Source: an uncultured Pelagibacteraceae bacterium
GTDB lineage: Bacteria; Pseudomonadota; Alphaproteobacteria; Pelagibacterales; Pelagibacteraceae
Direction of reading: 5' to 3'
DNA length: 64,000 nt
Assembly (NCBI GenBank): GCA_902517535.1
Contig: CABYCK010000004.1
Location: forward strand, 1-64,000
Under the pieces are notes generated by a model that was not told the DNA's origin, ran no database searches, and worked only from the letters and a program-made list of their open reading frames with translations. Each line of letters starts with the position of its first letter. Within the stretch, counting starts at the first letter, position 1. Positions 47,839-56,806 of this stretch are shown here, piece after piece. Made by a program: the position numbers and the translations under genes.

Positions 47839-48519
47839 TTATATTATTGATAAAAATCTTTTAGAAAAATTATCTATTCTAGAAATATATCTTTTAGAGT
47901 CGCTACTAAATTTATTATAAGCAACAACTGCTGGTATTGCAGCTAATAAACCTAAAGCAGTTGCAAATAATGCTTCTGCTATACCCGGTGCTACAATTGC
48001 TAAACTTGTGTTTCTTGATATCGCGATTGATTGAAAGGAATTCATTATACCCCAAACGGTTCCAAATAATCCAATAAAAGGCGCAGTAGATCCGATTGTT
48101 GCAAGAAAAGTAAAATTTTTTTCTATCTTTTTAATTTCATTATCCGTAGCTATTTCTAAAATTCTTTCAACTCTTGCTGCTTGAACTGCTGCTGATTGCC
48201 TTTTTGTTTTAATTAATTCATTCATTGCGGATTTAAAAATTTGGGTTGCTGGATCTGAAGAATTGGTAGGTAGATTATTATTAAAACTCTCAGCAGATTT
48301 TGCTTTCCAAAATTTTTTTTCAAATTCTTCTGTCGAAGCGTTAATTTTTTTGAATAACTTAAATTTATCGAATATTAATGCCCATGAAAAAACAGAACTA
48401 GCTATTAAAAGAACAATTACAAATTTAACTACAAAATCAGCTCGTAAAAAAAGTTTCCATAATGAGAAATCTGTACTTCCACCGAGGCCAACTACTTGAG
48501 TTGCAATATCTTGTTCCAT
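47839..48519 (-). CDS. tolQ: Tol-Pal system proton-channel protein TolQ
   Basis: 226 residues, ExbB/TolQ/MotA family with three membrane helices and the conserved FLATIGSTAPFIGLFGTVWGIM block near residues 135-156. Forms the proton channel with TolR. First gene of the tolQ-tolR-tolA-tolB-pal operon, preceded by a 68-base gap after ruvC's stop on the same strand; I see no clear promoter there. Confidence 0.97.
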   Translation of the reverse strand: MEQDIATQVVGLGGSTDFSLWKLFLRADFVVKFVIVLLIASSVFSWALIFDKFKLFKKINASTEEFEKKFWKAKSAESFNNNLPTNSSDPATQIFKSAMNELIKTKRQSAAVQAARVERILEIATDNEIKKIEKNFTFLATIGSTAPFIGLFGTVWGIMNSFQSIAISRNTSLAIVAPGIAEALFATALGLLAAIPAVVAYNKFSSDSKRYISRIDNFSKRFLSII

Positions 48520-48587
48520 TTGAATTAATTACTTTTAGAATGTGTCATGAATTTGGCGCTTTTAAATTAAAATATACGTGAAATTAT

Positions 48588-49079
48588 TTAATTATCTTCG
48601 TTTAATCGAGTCTCACTATAAAACCTTGCAATCAATATAGCATCCGATTTATTTACATCTTTTTTTTTAGCTAAATGATCTGATAAAGCTGGGTACATTT
48701 CAATAGCTTTAGTTCTGCTTGAGTCTTTTGATGAGTTTATAAGCTCAAAGTGTTTCTTCCACTTCGATGGTCTTACAAAAAAAATTGGAAGACCTAGAGC
48801 TGCGCAAATACCTTTTATGGCTCCAAAAGTTTGGCCAAAATTAAACATACTTGTAACTCCTTGTCCAGGCATTGCGTTCACTTGTTCTACAACAACTGAG
48901 ATTTCATCATTTTTAGAAATATTGTCTTTTAATAATTTTGTAAGTTGAGCGCTATTAAGTTGTCTTTTATTTTTCTTTCCTTCTGACATTACTGGCATTT
49001 CAAAAATATTAAGTACTTTATTATTTTCTAAAATAGCTATTGCACCACTTAAACCTGGATCAATTCCAATAATTTTCAT
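48588..49079 (-). CDS. ruvC: Holliday junction resolvase RuvC
   Basis: 163 residues. Catalytic acids: Asp7 in GIDPGLSGA, Glu65 in VVEQVNAMPGQG and Asp146 in KSDAILIARF. Cuts Holliday junctions symmetrically in partnership with RuvAB; ruvAB is not next to it in this window, unlike many bacteria. Its ATG shares a base with the yebC stop. Confidence 0.96.
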   Translation of the reverse strand: MKIIGIDPGLSGAIAILENNKVLNIFEMPVMSEGKKNKRQLNSAQLTKLLKDNISKNDEISVVVEQVNAMPGQGVTSMFNFGQTFGAIKGICAALGLPIFFVRPSKWKKHFELINSSKDSSRTKAIEMYPALSDHLAKKKDVNKSDAILIARFYSETRLNEDN

Positions 49080-49810
49080 TATTTTGTTTCTTTCAAATTT
49101 ACATTTATATAAATATTTTGAACATCATCTAATTCATCTAAAATTTCTAATACTTCAATAATTTTCTCATTTTGATCTTTTTTATTAAAATTCAAATAAC
49201 TATATGGTCTCCACTCTATACCAGAGTATATAAAGTTATTTAACTTCTTTTCAAACTCACTTTTAACTTTATAAAAATCCTCTTTTTCAGTGATAATTTC
49301 ATAACAACTATTTGTGTTTAAACAATCTTTTGCACCTGAATTTGTTGCTGTTTCAAATATCTCTTCCTCTTTATATTTATTTTTATCTATTTGGATAATG
49401 CCACATCTGTAGAAAAGGTGAGTTGTAGAACCTGTTTCTCCTAACCTGCCTCCATTTTTTTGCAAAACTGTTCTAATGCTTGACGCAGATCTATTTTTAT
49501 TATCTGTTAAAGTTTCAATTATAAATGCTGTGTTAAACGGTCCAAAACCCTCGTACCTTAAATTTTCGTAATTTTTATCTAAGTTTATTTCTGATTTGCT
49601 TATGGCTCTTGCAATATTGTCTTTAGGCATGTTTGCTTGTTTTGCAGCTTGAATTGCTGATCTCAATCTAGGATTCATTTCTGGATTTTTGTCTCCCAAT
49701 TTTGCTGCAACTGTTATTTCTCTAGAAAGTTTAGAAAATATCTTAGATCTTTCTTTATCAGCGCGACCTTTTTTGTGTTTTATTCCTGCCCAATGAGAAT
49801 GTCCTGCCAT
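49079..49810 (-). CDS. yebC: YebC/PmpR (TACO1 family) protein
   Basis: 243 residues. MAGHSHWAGIKHKKGRADKERSKIFSKL-type N-terminus (N-terminal helices bind RNA or DNA), then GLGETGSTTHLF-like GRLGETGSTTHLF. Family members act as transcription regulators or, as recent work proposes, relieve ribosome stalling. The gene order yebC-ruvC is widely conserved and supports the call. It starts two bases after the ymdB-type gene. Confidence 0.95.
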   Translation of the reverse strand: MAGHSHWAGIKHKKGRADKERSKIFSKLSREITVAAKLGDKNPEMNPRLRSAIQAAKQANMPKDNIARAISKSEINLDKNYENLRYEGFGPFNTAFIIETLTDNKNRSASSIRTVLQKNGGRLGETGSTTHLFYRCGIIQIDKNKYKEEEIFETATNSGAKDCLNTNSCYEIITEKEDFYKVKSEFEKKLNNFIYSGIEWRPYSYLNFNKKDQNEKIIEVLEILDELDDVQNIYINVNLKETK

Positions 49811-49812
49811 TT

Positions 49813-50619
49813 TTATATATTCAAACTGCCACCTCTAATAATTCTTAAAACTTTTGTTGCTAGACCAGTTTTATGATCTGCCTCAATTATTATACCTGAT
49901 ATGGTAGCCTCTTTTTCTGCCGGAAAATGTGTTGTGGCATTGCTATCTTTAAGAAACTTCTTTAATGAATTCTCTTTATTCATTCCGATTACAGAATTAT
50001 AATCTCCGCACATTCCAATGTCAGTTTGATAAGCTGTTCCTTTTTCTAAAATTCTTGTATCAGCTGTAGGTACATGGGTGTGAGTCCCTACTACACATGT
50101 GGTGACACCATCAAAAAAATGGCCTATCGCCATTTTTTCACTCGTAATTTCACCATGAAAATCTACAAGAATAAAATCTACATTTTTTTTTAAAACAAAT
50201 TTTTCTTTTATTTTCTTTGCAACATCAAAAACGTTTTCTGTTTTTCTCATATAAACGTTTCCCATCAAATTTATAACTCCAATTTTAAAATTATTATTTT
50301 TGATTGAAAAAATTCCATAACCATTTCCGGGCGTGCCATCTGGAAAATTTGCTGGTCTTAAAAGTCTTTTTTCTTTGTTTATAAAGTCTGTAGTTTCTTT
50401 TTTGTCCCAAATATGATTGCCTGAAGTAATTACATCTACTCCTTGTTCAAAAAAATCTTCAGCATCTAATTTTGTAATACCCCGCCCGTCATCAGATGAA
50501 TTTTCTCCATTAATAATTGTAAAATTAATTTTATTTTCATCAATTATTTTGCTCAAATTTTTTTTTATTGCATTTTTTCCTGATTTTCCCACAACATCTC
50601 CCAACATAAGTATCTTCAT
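49813..50619 (-). CDS. YmdB-type metallophosphoesterase
   Basis: 268 residues. Calcineurin-like fold: MLGDVVGKSG (5-14), NGENSSDDG and SGNHIWDKKE supply metal ligands, VDFHGEITSEK and GTHTHVPTAD complete the site. The family (TIGR00282, YmdB of Bacillus) hydrolyses 2',3'-cyclic nucleotides or cAMP and influences gene expression; the physiological substrate here is not known. Operon with yebC, ruvC and fau. Confidence 0.9.
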   Translation of the reverse strand: MKILMLGDVVGKSGKNAIKKNLSKIIDENKINFTIINGENSSDDGRGITKLDAEDFFEQGVDVITSGNHIWDKKETTDFINKEKRLLRPANFPDGTPGNGYGIFSIKNNNFKIGVINLMGNVYMRKTENVFDVAKKIKEKFVLKKNVDFILVDFHGEITSEKMAIGHFFDGVTTCVVGTHTHVPTADTRILEKGTAYQTDIGMCGDYNSVIGMNKENSLKKFLKDSNATTHFPAEKEATISGIIIEADHKTGLATKVLRIIRGGSLNI

Positions 50620-51173
50620 CTTAAAAAACCTTTCTCGGTTAAAATATATTTTAATTTAATATCTTCTGCGTTTATTGGAAGTTTATGATATCTTTGAAAC
50701 GAAAAAGCAATGCCAACTGTAATTATGTTGCTATTTTTTTTTAAAAATTTGTTTAAATATCTGTCATAATATCCACCCCCATACCCTAATCTATTATTAA
50801 AGTTATCAAAGGCTAAAAGAGGAATTAACATTATATCGGGTATTTTATGTTTTGATAATAAAGCTGGTTCTAGCATGCCAAATTTATTGATTTGTAAAAT
50901 ATCTTTGTTTTTCCAAGGATGAAAATACATTGATTTATTTCCTTTGAGCACTGGTAACAAAATTTTTATTTTTTTTGATAAATTTAATTCAAATATTTTA
51001 AGGACATTGACCTCAAAATTAGAAGGGTAATAACTTGATAAATAAATAGTTTTTCCTTTATTTTTTTTTGTTAGTAAATTTATAATTGGATTAAAAAATT
51101 CTGGCTTTATTTCAAAATATCTTTTTTTTCTTAAAATTAAAAATTTTTTTCTTAAAGAATTTTTGTTTAACAT
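50616..51173 (-). CDS. fau: 5-formyltetrahydrofolate cyclo-ligase
   Basis: 185 residues. Converts 5-formyl-THF to 5,10-methenyl-THF with ATP, recycling a folate side product of serine hydroxymethyltransferase. The C-terminal RLGYGGGYYDRYL is the family signature, and the N-terminal basic LRKKFLILRKKR binds phosphate. It overlaps the ymdB-type gene by four bases and shares a base with zapA upstream. Confidence 0.93.
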   Translation of the reverse strand: MLNKNSLRKKFLILRKKRYFEIKPEFFNPIINLLTKKNKGKTIYLSSYYPSNFEVNVLKIFELNLSKKIKILLPVLKGNKSMYFHPWKNKDILQINKFGMLEPALLSKHKIPDIMLIPLLAFDNFNNRLGYGGGYYDRYLNKFLKKNSNIITVGIAFSFQRYHKLPINAEDIKLKYILTEKGFLR

Positions 51174-51619
51174 TACTGAACTTTAGAACTTGACTCAGTA
51201 TTTAATAGAATTTTTTCCAGTGACTTAGTTGTTTTGTCTAACATAGATTCGTAGAGAATATTACTTTCTTCAACGGTTTTTTTAAATTTTTCTAATTCTT
51301 GATTAAGTTCGCTTATTTCTTTATCTTTACCATCTTTGTATTTTATTGCTAAAGATTTCAACTCTGTAAATTTTTTTGCCAAATCATCTAATTTTTTTTT
51401 TTGATTTGTAACTCTTTGTTTTAAATCAAAATAATCATCAATAAGTTGTATTGTCGTGATTAATAAAAGTTTATTTTCTCCAATATTTCCTAACTTATCT
51501 TTTAACTCACTATACTTTTTGTCTAAAAACTTAGTTAAATTTTTTAGCGATTCTTCCTGTCCGTCATCACAAGATAAGAGGTAATCTTTATTATTAAACT
51601 TTATATTTACGTTTGCCAT
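51173..51619 (-). CDS. zapA: Cell division protein ZapA
   Basis: 148 residues. N-terminal domain starts ANVNIKFNNKDYLLSCDDG as in ZapA, followed by a long coiled coil (about 65-135). ZapA cross-links FtsZ protofilaments in the division ring. It is longer than the approximately 110-residue E. coli protein because the coiled coil is extended. Its start lies 13 bases inside the upstream coiled-coil gene. Confidence 0.87.
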   Translation of the reverse strand: MANVNIKFNNKDYLLSCDDGQEESLKNLTKFLDKKYSELKDKLGNIGENKLLLITTIQLIDDYFDLKQRVTNQKKKLDDLAKKFTELKSLAIKYKDGKDKEISELNQELEKFKKTVEESNILYESMLDKTTKSLEKILLNTESSSKVQ

Positions 51620-51930
51620 TTTTCAATTTCATCTACTAAATTTTCGGTTTCTTGACTTAATTCTTCGATATCTTGATTAAATTTATCCTCAATATCTGAA
51701 TTTTTTTTGATCTCTCTTTGAAGACTTGTAATTTTTTCTTTTAAATATTTGTGCTCTCTCATTAAATCTTGATTTCTTTTTTCGACTTCCAATTTTTGTC
51801 TTATTATTTCGTTTTTTTCTGTATGTATCTTCTCTTTCTCATAAGAAGATTGTGAATAAGTTGAAGTTAAAACATCCAACTTATCTATGAGCTCATTTAA
51901 ATTTTTTTCTTTTTTTTCAAAAATACTCAT
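51607..51930 (-). CDS. Small coiled-coil protein upstream of zapA (DUF4164-like)
   Basis: 107 residues, almost wholly heptad-like and charged, no signal or membrane segment. Alphaproteobacteria commonly carry a DUF4164 coiled-coil gene just before zapA, next to transketolase, which is the basis for this suggestion; the sequence itself is too low in complexity to prove it. A role near the division ring is inferred from the 13-base overlap with zapA. Divergent from tkt with 58 bases between. Confidence 0.6.
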   Translation of the reverse strand: MSIFEKKEKNLNELIDKLDVLTSTYSQSSYEKEKIHTEKNEIIRQKLEVEKRNQDLMREHKYLKEKITSLQREIKKNSDIEDKFNQDIEELSQETENLVDEIEKWQT

Positions 51931-51988
51931 ATCTTATTATTATCATATTATTGATATACTTAGTTTAAGTCTATATAGGTAATTAATT

Positions 51989-53974
51989 GTGAAAGTAAAA
52001 TTTAACCAATTATCAAATGCAATAAGATTTTTATCAATTGATGCTGTGCAAAAAGCAAATTCAGGTCATCCCGGCATGCCTATGGGTATGGCAGATGTAG
52101 TAACAGTTTTATTTAAATACCACCTGAGGTTTAATCCTGAAAATCCTAACTGGATCAATAGGGATAGATTTATTTTATCCGCAGGTCATGGCTCGATGCT
52201 ATTATATTCTTTGCTATATTTAACTGGCTACAAAAGTATTTCTATTGAAGACATAAAAAATTTTAGACAACTAAATTCTATTTGCGCAGGTCATCCTGAA
52301 TATAAAAAAGGGTCTGGCATTGAGACTACCACTGGTCCTTTAGGACAAGGTTTGGGTAACGCAGTAGGAATGGCAATAGCAGAAGAAATATTGAAAAAGA
52401 AATTCAGTTCAAGTTTAATTAATAACAAAACATATGTAATTGCGAGCGACGGAGATTTAATGGAGGGTATAAGTCACGAAGCAATAAGTTTAGCTGGCCA
52501 CCTGAAACTAAAAAACTTAATAGTTTTTTTTGATAATAATAAAATTTCTATAGATGGTCCTACTTCACTAAGTGTATCAGATGATTACAAAAAAAGATTT
52601 GAAGGCTACGGATGGAACTTTTTAGAAATTAATGGCCATAACGAAAAACAAATCTCGAAAGCGATAACTAAAGCAACTAAAGCTAATAAACCTACAATAA
52701 TATCTTGCAAAACTATAATTGGATTTGGGTCTCCCAATAAATCGAGAAAAGCTTCATCACATGGCGCTCCTTTAGGTGATGAGGAAATTGCTTTAGTGCG
52801 AAAAAAACTTAAATGGAATAGTGAGGCGTTTATGATTCCAGAAGATATATTAAGTGCTTGGAGAGAAATTGGTAAAAAAGGAATTAAATCAGAGAAAAAA
52901 TGGTTAGAAATACTAGAAAAAAAAAATTCTAATATTAAATCTGTATTAAAAGACACGTATGTAGATTCAAATCTAAAAGAACTAGAAAATATAATAAAAA
53001 AAGAAAAAAAAAAATATTTTGACTCTAAACCAAGTATGGCAACAAGACAGTGTTCTTCAGCTACAATTGAAAGTATTTCTAGTATCTTTCCTCAATTAAT
53101 TGGTGGTTCAGCTGACCTCAGTGGATCAAACAATACTAAAACAAATAGTTCTAAAGTAATTAATTCAAAAAATTTTGATGGAAACTATATTCATTACGGT
53201 GTTAGAGAGCATGGAATGGCCGCTATTATGAATGGATTAGCGTTGTATGGTGGATTCATTCCGTATGGGGGAACTTTTTTAATTTTTTCTGATTATTGTA
53301 AACCATCAATAAGACTAGCCGCCTTAATGGGATTGAAAGTAATTTATATTTTTTCTCATGATTCTATTGGACTTGGTGAAGATGGTCCAACTCATCAACC
53401 AATAGAACAATTAACTGGCTTAAGAGCAATTCCTAATCTTAATGTTTTCCGTCCTGCTGATATAAATGAAACTTTAGAATGTTGGCAAATAGCTTTGAAA
53501 AGTAAAAATACGCCTAGTGCAATTGCTTTATCAAGACAAAAATTACCATATATTAATCCTAAATTTTCCGAAAAGAATGAATGTGAAAATGGAGCGTACA
53601 TAGTAAAAATGACTTCACATGATGTAAAAGTTACATTAGTTGCGTCTGGATCAGAAGTTGAATTGGCTTTAAATGTACACGATGAATTAAAAAAAATTGG
53701 TATTGAGTCAAAAGTAGTTTCAATGCCTTGCCAAGAACTTTTTGATATACAATCTGATGATTTCAAGAGAAATATTTTAGATGAAGAGTCTTTAATTGTT
53801 ACAATTGAAGCAGGAAGTGTTTTATCATGGAAAAAATATTTAGGAGGCAAAGGTATATCTTTAGGTATCGATAAATTTGGTGAAAGTGCTCCTTATAAAA
53901 AAGTATATGAACATCTTAATTTATCGGTAGAAAAAATCGTACTTGTTATTCAAGAAAAGCTAAGAAAAAAATAA
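51989..53974 (+). CDS. tkt: Transketolase
   Basis: 661 residues, GTG start. Thiamine-diphosphate enzyme moving two-carbon units in the pentose phosphate pathway. N-terminal DAVQKANSGHPGMPMGMA (about 19-36), TPP site GDGDLMEGISHE-like SDGDLMEGISHEA, and GEDGPTHQPIEQL in the pyrimidine domain are intact. First gene of a carbon-metabolism operon followed seven bases later by pgk. A TATATA at 51972-51977 is a possible -10. Confidence 0.97.
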   Translation: MKVKFNQLSNAIRFLSIDAVQKANSGHPGMPMGMADVVTVLFKYHLRFNPENPNWINRDRFILSAGHGSMLLYSLLYLTGYKSISIEDIKNFRQLNSICAGHPEYKKGSGIETTTGPLGQGLGNAVGMAIAEEILKKKFSSSLINNKTYVIASDGDLMEGISHEAISLAGHLKLKNLIVFFDNNKISIDGPTSLSVSDDYKKRFEGYGWNFLEINGHNEKQISKAITKATKANKPTIISCKTIIGFGSPNKSRKASSHGAPLGDEEIALVRKKLKWNSEAFMIPEDILSAWREIGKKGIKSEKKWLEILEKKNSNIKSVLKDTYVDSNLKELENIIKKEKKKYFDSKPSMATRQCSSATIESISSIFPQLIGGSADLSGSNNTKTNSSKVINSKNFDGNYIHYGVREHGMAAIMNGLALYGGFIPYGGTFLIFSDYCKPSIRLAALMGLKVIYIFSHDSIGLGEDGPTHQPIEQLTGLRAIPNLNVFRPADINETLECWQIALKSKNTPSAIALSRQKLPYINPKFSEKNECENGAYIVKMTSHDVKVTLVASGSEVELALNVHDELKKIGIESKVVSMPCQELFDIQSDDFKRNILDEESLIVTIEAGSVLSWKKYLGGKGISLGIDKFGESAPYKKVYEHLNLSVEKIVLVIQEKLRKK

Positions 53975-53981
53975 GATTTTA

Positions 53982-55172
53982 ATGAGTAAAATAAAATATT
54001 TTTCTGAAAATCTTGAAGTTCAGAACAAAACAATAATTCTTAGACTTGATTTGAATGTTCCATTAAATGAGAAAATAATTCAAGATAAAAGTAGAATTTC
54101 AATTAGTTTGCCTTTTATAAAAAACTTAATAAAAAAAAAGGCAAAGATAATAATTGTAAGTCATTTAGGAAGGCCAAAAGGAAAAAGGAATAATGAACTT
54201 TCTCTAGCACCTATTTACAAATTTTTAAAAGAACAGCTTGAAACAAATGTATACTTTTTTATGGGAGATATTAACGATGAAACTAAAAGCAAATTCTCTT
54301 ACCTAAAAGAAGGTGAAGTTATTTTATTGGAAAATATTAGATTTTTTGATGGAGAAAATAATAATGATGATAATTTCGCAAAAAAACTTGCTTCACTTGG
54401 TGATATTTATATCAATGATGCTTTTTCTTGCTCACATAGAAAACAAGCTTCTATTCATAAAATTACAAAATATATAAAAGAGTCCTATGCTGGGCCACTT
54501 TTAAAAAAAGAAGTTGTAGCAATAAATGCAATTATACAAAATAAAAAAGGCCCTGTTACATGTATTATTGGAGGATCAAAAATTTCAACAAAAATCAACG
54601 TAATAACTAATTTAATAAAAAAAGTAGATAATATTATTGTTGTTGGAGCTATGGCTAATAATTTTTTAATCTTTAAAGGTTTTATAGTTGGAAAGTCTCT
54701 TGTAGAAAAAAACAGTAAAGAAATAATTGATAAAATATATGAGGAAGCTAAAAAATATAATTGTAACATTTTTATTCCGAATGATTGCAGTGTCTCTTCT
54801 GAATTTAAAGGTTCTGGGAAAATAAAAGAACCAGACTCCATTGATAAAGAAGAAATAATCTTAGATATTGGACCAAAAACAATTAAGAAAATTGGGAGTA
54901 TTATAGACCAATCTAATACAGTTTTGTGGAATGGTCCTGCGGGATATTTTGAAAATAAGAATTTTTCAATTGGTACCTTAGCAATAGCCAAGAAGATCTC
55001 CGAGAATACAGCCGGAAAATCTCTTATATCCATACTAGGGGGTGGAGATACCATTTCAGCAATTAATAAAAGTGAGAATAAATTTGTTTTTACTCACTTA
55101 TCAACAGCAGGTGGAGCATTTTTAGAATTTCTAGAAGGAAAAGACTTGCCCGGCCTTAATGTTTTAAAATAA
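53982..55172 (+). CDS. pgk: Phosphoglycerate kinase
   Basis: 396 residues, full length. Interconverts 1,3-bisphosphoglycerate and 3-phosphoglycerate with ADP/ATP. RLDLNVPL (20-27), SHLGRPKG, FSCSHRKQAS and the C-terminal GGGDTISA and STAGGAFLEFLEG motifs are conserved; the more usual DAFGTAHR is here DAFSCSHR, a form also seen in Alphaproteobacteria. The gap gene commonly found between tkt and pgk is absent. Confidence 0.96.
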   Translation: MSKIKYFSENLEVQNKTIILRLDLNVPLNEKIIQDKSRISISLPFIKNLIKKKAKIIIVSHLGRPKGKRNNELSLAPIYKFLKEQLETNVYFFMGDINDETKSKFSYLKEGEVILLENIRFFDGENNNDDNFAKKLASLGDIYINDAFSCSHRKQASIHKITKYIKESYAGPLLKKEVVAINAIIQNKKGPVTCIIGGSKISTKINVITNLIKKVDNIIVVGAMANNFLIFKGFIVGKSLVEKNSKEIIDKIYEEAKKYNCNIFIPNDCSVSSEFKGSGKIKEPDSIDKEEIILDIGPKTIKKIGSIIDQSNTVLWNGPAGYFENKNFSIGTLAIAKKISENTAGKSLISILGGGDTISAINKSENKFVFTHLSTAGGAFLEFLEGKDLPGLNVLK

Positions 55173-55181
55173 ATATCAGCT

Positions 55182-56198
55182 ATGACTTTAGAAGAAATTG
55201 CAAAGAAAATGTGTTCCAAAGGCAAAGGAATACTAGCGGCGGATGAAAGCACAGGAACAATAGCAAAAAGATTTAAAAGTATAAATGTAGAAAATACTGA
55301 AAAGAATAGATTAATCTTTAGACAGACACTTTTTAGTTCAGAAGCTATGAAAAATTATATTGGCGGAGTTATTCTTTTTGATGAAACTATAAAACAAAAA
55401 ACTACAATTGGACCAACTGTTCCAGAGCTAATTTCAAAGAACAACGCTATTCCAGGTATTAAAGTTGATAAAGGAGCAAAACCACTTGCTGGTTCAATTG
55501 ATGAAACTGTAACTGAAGGCCTAGACGGATTAAGGGATAGGTTAAAAGAGTACTATAATCTAGGAGCAAGATTTACAAAATGGAGAGCGGTTTATAAAAT
55601 TGGCAACAAATTTCCTTCATCCCAATCTATAAAATCTAATGCCCACGCTCTAGCTAGATACGCTGCTCTTGTGCAAGAGGCTGGAATGGTTCCAATAGTA
55701 GAACCTGAGGTGCTAATGGACGGACCTCATGATATAGATAAATGTTACCAGGTCACAACTGATGTATTAAATGAATGCTATAATGAACTTGAAAGTCATA
55801 AGGTTAATTTAAAAGGAACAGTTTTAAAACCTAATATGATTATTCCTGGATCAGACTCAACAAATAAATCAAGTGCTGAAGAAATTGCCAAAAAAACATT
55901 AGATTGTCTAAAAAAAAATGTTCCAAGCGCTGTGACTGGCATTGCCTTTTTGTCTGGTGGTCAATCAGAAATTGAAGCTAGCAAAAACCTGAATGAAATA
56001 AATAAGATCAATGATACAAATTTTTTAATTACTTTCTCTTATGGTAGAGGTTTGCAAGCCAGTGCTCTAAAAGCTTTTGGTAAAGATCAAAATAATAAAA
56101 ACAGTATCCAAAAAGCTTTTAATCATAGGGCTAAAATGAATGGACTATCTTCAAAAGGAGAGTGGTCTGAAAATTTGGAAAAAGAGGCTTTAGCTTAA
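55182..56198 (+). CDS. fba: Class I fructose-bisphosphate aldolase
   Basis: 338 residues. Schiff-base (metal-independent) aldolase cleaving or forming fructose-1,6-bisphosphate. GKGILAADESTGTIAKRF (about 13-30), ARFTKWRAVYKI, and VLKPNMIIPG carrying the catalytic lysine are all typical of the eukaryote-like class I group that is common in Alphaproteobacteria. Nine bases after pgk, in the same operon; expected to work in the gluconeogenic direction together with PpdK. Confidence 0.96.
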   Translation: MTLEEIAKKMCSKGKGILAADESTGTIAKRFKSINVENTEKNRLIFRQTLFSSEAMKNYIGGVILFDETIKQKTTIGPTVPELISKNNAIPGIKVDKGAKPLAGSIDETVTEGLDGLRDRLKEYYNLGARFTKWRAVYKIGNKFPSSQSIKSNAHALARYAALVQEAGMVPIVEPEVLMDGPHDIDKCYQVTTDVLNECYNELESHKVNLKGTVLKPNMIIPGSDSTNKSSAEEIAKKTLDCLKKNVPSAVTGIAFLSGGQSEIEASKNLNEINKINDTNFLITFSYGRGLQASALKAFGKDQNNKNSIQKAFNHRAKMNGLSSKGEWSENLEKEALA

Positions 56199-56203
56199 TT
56201 AAT

Positions 56204-56806
56204 TTGAAGAAATTAGTATACTTAATATCTCCAAATAAAATTTATGATAACTTTTACGATGACTTGAAGAAAGTCTTAAAAATTAAAAATGTAAAATTTT
56301 TTCAATTAAGAATTAAAAAAACAAAAAAAATAAAGCTCATAAAAATTGCTAAAGAAATAAGAAAAATTACAAAAAAATATAAAGTTGAACTTATAATCAA
56401 TGACAATCCCAATATTGCAAAAAGTGCTAACGCTGATGGGTGCCATTTAGGTCAAAACGATGGTTCAATAATTGAAGCAAAAAAATATCTAAAAAAAAAA
56501 ATTGTCGGTGTCACCTGTCACAATTCTAAATCATTAGCATTGTATGCAGTTCAAGATAAAGCAGATTATTTGGCTTTTGGTTCTTTTAATAAATCAAAAC
56601 TAAAACCTCATGCTAAAAAAGCTAAATTAAATATTTTAAAATGGGCAAAAAAAAATATAAAAAAACCAATCGTTGCAATTGGAGGTATTAATGACTCAAA
56701 TTATAAAAAGATAATAAAATCAGGGGCAAAATATATTGCAATATCAAGTTTTATCTGGGATAACCCAAAATTAAAACCAGAAATAGCAATAAAAAAATTT
56801 AAATGA
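56204..56806 (+). CDS. Thiamine-phosphate synthase-like protein (divergent ThiE)
   Basis: 200 residues, TTG start five bases after fba. The fold motifs QLRIKKT, INDNPNIA, DGCHLGQNDG, VGVTCHN and VAIGGI follow ThiE in order. However the loop that normally reads GPxxxTxTK (pyrophosphate and thiazole site) is replaced by FGSFNKSKLKPHA. It may still join HMP-PP to thiazole phosphate, or have shifted to another role. It overlaps efp by four bases, and the same neighbourhood is familiar from other Alphaproteobacteria. Confidence 0.7.
   Translation: MKKLVYLISPNKIYDNFYDDLKKVLKIKNVKFFQLRIKKTKKIKLIKIAKEIRKITKKYKVELIINDNPNIAKSANADGCHLGQNDGSIIEAKKYLKKKIVGVTCHNSKSLALYAVQDKADYLAFGSFNKSKLKPHAKKAKLNILKWAKKNIKKPIVAIGGINDSNYKKIIKSGAKYIAISSFIWDNPKLKPEIAIKKFK

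Noticed and set aside
54485-55054. 189-codon open frame opposite pgk
   Set aside because: Antisense shadow of a conserved gene; no recognisable domain, and its codon pattern follows the pgk frame.
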